From: Flavobacterium yafengii
Lineage (GTDB): Bacteria > Bacteroidota > Bacteroidia > Flavobacteriales > Flavobacteriaceae
Assembly (NCBI RefSeq): GCF_030010375.1
Contig: NZ_JASCRY010000001.1
Coordinates: 1,664,194 to 1,728,193 of the forward strand
DNA length: 64,000 bases
Direction: 5' to 3'
The notes beneath the pieces were generated by a model. It was not told where the DNA came from and did not search any database. It was given only the letters and a program-made list of their open reading frames with translations. Positions within the stretch are counted from its first letter, which is position 1. Every line of letters begins with the position of its first letter. Positions 63,152 through 64,000 of this stretch are shown here, piece after piece. A program made the position numbers and the translations under genes.

Positions 63152-63733
63152 ATGTCTTTAACGGAATACAATCAAAAGCGTAATTTTAAATCCACTTTAG
63201 AACCTGAAGGGAAAATGAAGCAATCGTCAACTGAATTAATTTTCGTGGTGCAAAAACATGCGGCTTCTCATTTGCATTATGATTTTCGCTTGGAGGTGGA
63301 TGGTGTGTTAAAAAGTTGGGCAATACCAAAAGGGCCGTCTATGAATCCGACTGATAAAAGATTGGCCATTATGGTAGAAGATCATCCTTATAGTTATAAA
63401 GATTTCGAAGGTACTATTCCAGAGGGAAATTATGGCGCAGGGAATGTTATCGTTTGGGATAATGGAACCTATACTTTAGCTGATGAAGATAGGGTAGATG
63501 ATGCAGAAAATAAATTACTATCCGATTTACAAAAAGGGCATCTTAGCTTTAATCTTAATGGAAAAAAACTGAAAGGTGAATTCGCATTGGTGAAACTAAA
63601 AACAAAACAGGAAAATACATGGCTTCTGATAAAGTCAAAAGATCAATATGCAAATGATGAAGATGTTTTGCAACAAGACAAATCTGTACTTTCTGATATG
63701 ACATTAGAAAGTATGCAAAAGAAGAACGGATAA
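63152..63733 (+). CDS. stand-alone LigD-type 3'-phosphoesterase domain protein
   Basis: A 193-residue protein equal to the N-terminal phosphoesterase domain of bacterial ligase D, which trims 3'-phosphates and ribonucleotides from DNA ends before ligation in non-homologous end joining. FVVQKHAASHLHYDFRLEVDGVLKSWAIPKGPS carries the metal-binding His/Asp residues (start near residue 30), and VEDHPYSYKDFEGTIPEGNYGAG follows. No polymerase or ligase domain is attached and no Ku gene is in view, so it acts alone or with proteins encoded elsewhere. Confidence 0.93.
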   Translation: MSLTEYNQKRNFKSTLEPEGKMKQSSTELIFVVQKHAASHLHYDFRLEVDGVLKSWAIPKGPSMNPTDKRLAIMVEDHPYSYKDFEGTIPEGNYGAGNVIVWDNGTYTLADEDRVDDAENKLLSDLQKGHLSFNLNGKKLKGEFALVKLKTKQENTWLLIKSKDQYANDEDVLQQDKSVLSDMTLESMQKKNG

Positions 63734-63763
63734 TAATTATGATTTGAGCGTTCCGCCTTATAA

Positions 63764-63803
63764 AAAGAGAGTCAATTAATTTAGGGATTAGTTGGCTTTC
63801 TTT
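63764..63803 (+). terminator. possible terminator after the phosphoesterase gene
   Basis: AAAGAGAGTCAA (63764-63775) pairs 10 of 12 with TTGGCTTTCTTT (63792-63803) around a 16-nt loop, followed by ATATAAT. Confidence 0.5.
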
Positions 63804-64000
63804 ATATAATGATTTGGGCTATGTGCTACAAGTCTTCGTCCGGTTGAGTTTGAGACTCAACGGTACTGTGGGCTTTTGACTTCAAATGAAATTCACAGAA
63901 CTCGGATTAAAATAAAAGTGAAGTAATCCCTAATGCGAACTTCGGTAAAGCGGAGCTTTTTGTTGTTTTGAGGAATTCAAAAAGACATCCAGACGATACC

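Noticed and set aside
63820..64000. Possible gene at the right edge
   Set aside because: Only short frames are present; a small palindrome near GTTGAGT..ACTCAAC (about 63842-63862) is the only structure seen.
1..64000. CRISPR array, prophage, rRNA operon
   Set aside because: No regularly spaced repeats, phage structural genes or rRNA sequences were seen on either strand.

Overview
The window comes from a low-GC member of the Bacteroidota, most likely a Flavobacterium or close relative. Evidence: a SusC/SusD pair, a secreted nuclease with a type IX secretion C-terminal tail, a BshB1 bacillithiol deacetylase, a full-length single-chain PurL, DUF3667 and DUF6428 proteins, a stand-alone LigD phosphoesterase, and several promoters of the Bacteroidota form TTG-N19/20-TAnnTTTG. 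No rRNA, CRISPR array or prophage was seen. The only complete mobile element is one IS1182-like insertion sequence.

Layout. 1-5.2 kb: a leftward beta-oxidation operon (MarR regulator, fused hydroxyacyl-CoA dehydrogenase/enoyl-CoA hydratase, thiolase, acyl-CoA dehydrogenase running off the left edge). 5.3-12.5 kb: leftward single genes, namely a membrane protein, a lipoprotein S33 peptidase, an acyl-CoA synthetase, an exported small protein, a GH92 mannosidase and an HD-domain protein. 12.5-16.7 kb: a YitT transporter-like protein, then a small orphan protein translationally coupled to a TPR-transmembrane adenylate cyclase and facing a PAS/LuxR regulator. 16.8-23.5 kb: an accessory island of short unrelated genes separated by imperfect hairpins and GTTAGC/GCTAAC motifs, interrupted by the insertion sequence. 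It includes an HxlR/isochorismatase/SnoaL unit with a clear operator and a lipoprotein coupled to a 49-residue ORF.

23.5-37.9 kb: core and housekeeping genes (purL, secreted nuclease, beta-helix lipoprotein, thioesterase plus isochorismate synthase for menaquinone, bshB1, tRNA-His, PAS histidine kinase, M28 peptidase, DUF3667). 38-45 kb: exported hydrolases and nitrogen catabolism. A dienelactone hydrolase is followed by a penicillin-acylase-type Ntn hydrolase tightly coupled to an exported cyanophycinase, an Lrp regulator, and a divergent ornithine aminotransferase/arginase operon. Together these could convert an arginine-rich polymer such as cyanophycin to glutamate semialdehyde. 45-49.5 kb: an isolated SusC/SusD pair. 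50-51.3 kb: a DUF389 membrane protein.

51.3-55 kb: an arsenic-resistance operon (arsR, DUF6428, arsC-like phosphatase, ACR3 pump, ArsO-like flavoprotein) with a palindromic operator at the arsR start. 55-57.4 kb: two small stress-type proteins and a succinate/acetate CoA-transferase. 57.6-62.6 kb: an AraC regulator and a three-part EmrAB/TolC-type efflux operon. 62.7-63.7 kb: an acidic protein with a stand-alone LigD-type 3'-phosphoesterase. Functional calls rest on motifs read by eye; no database search was run.
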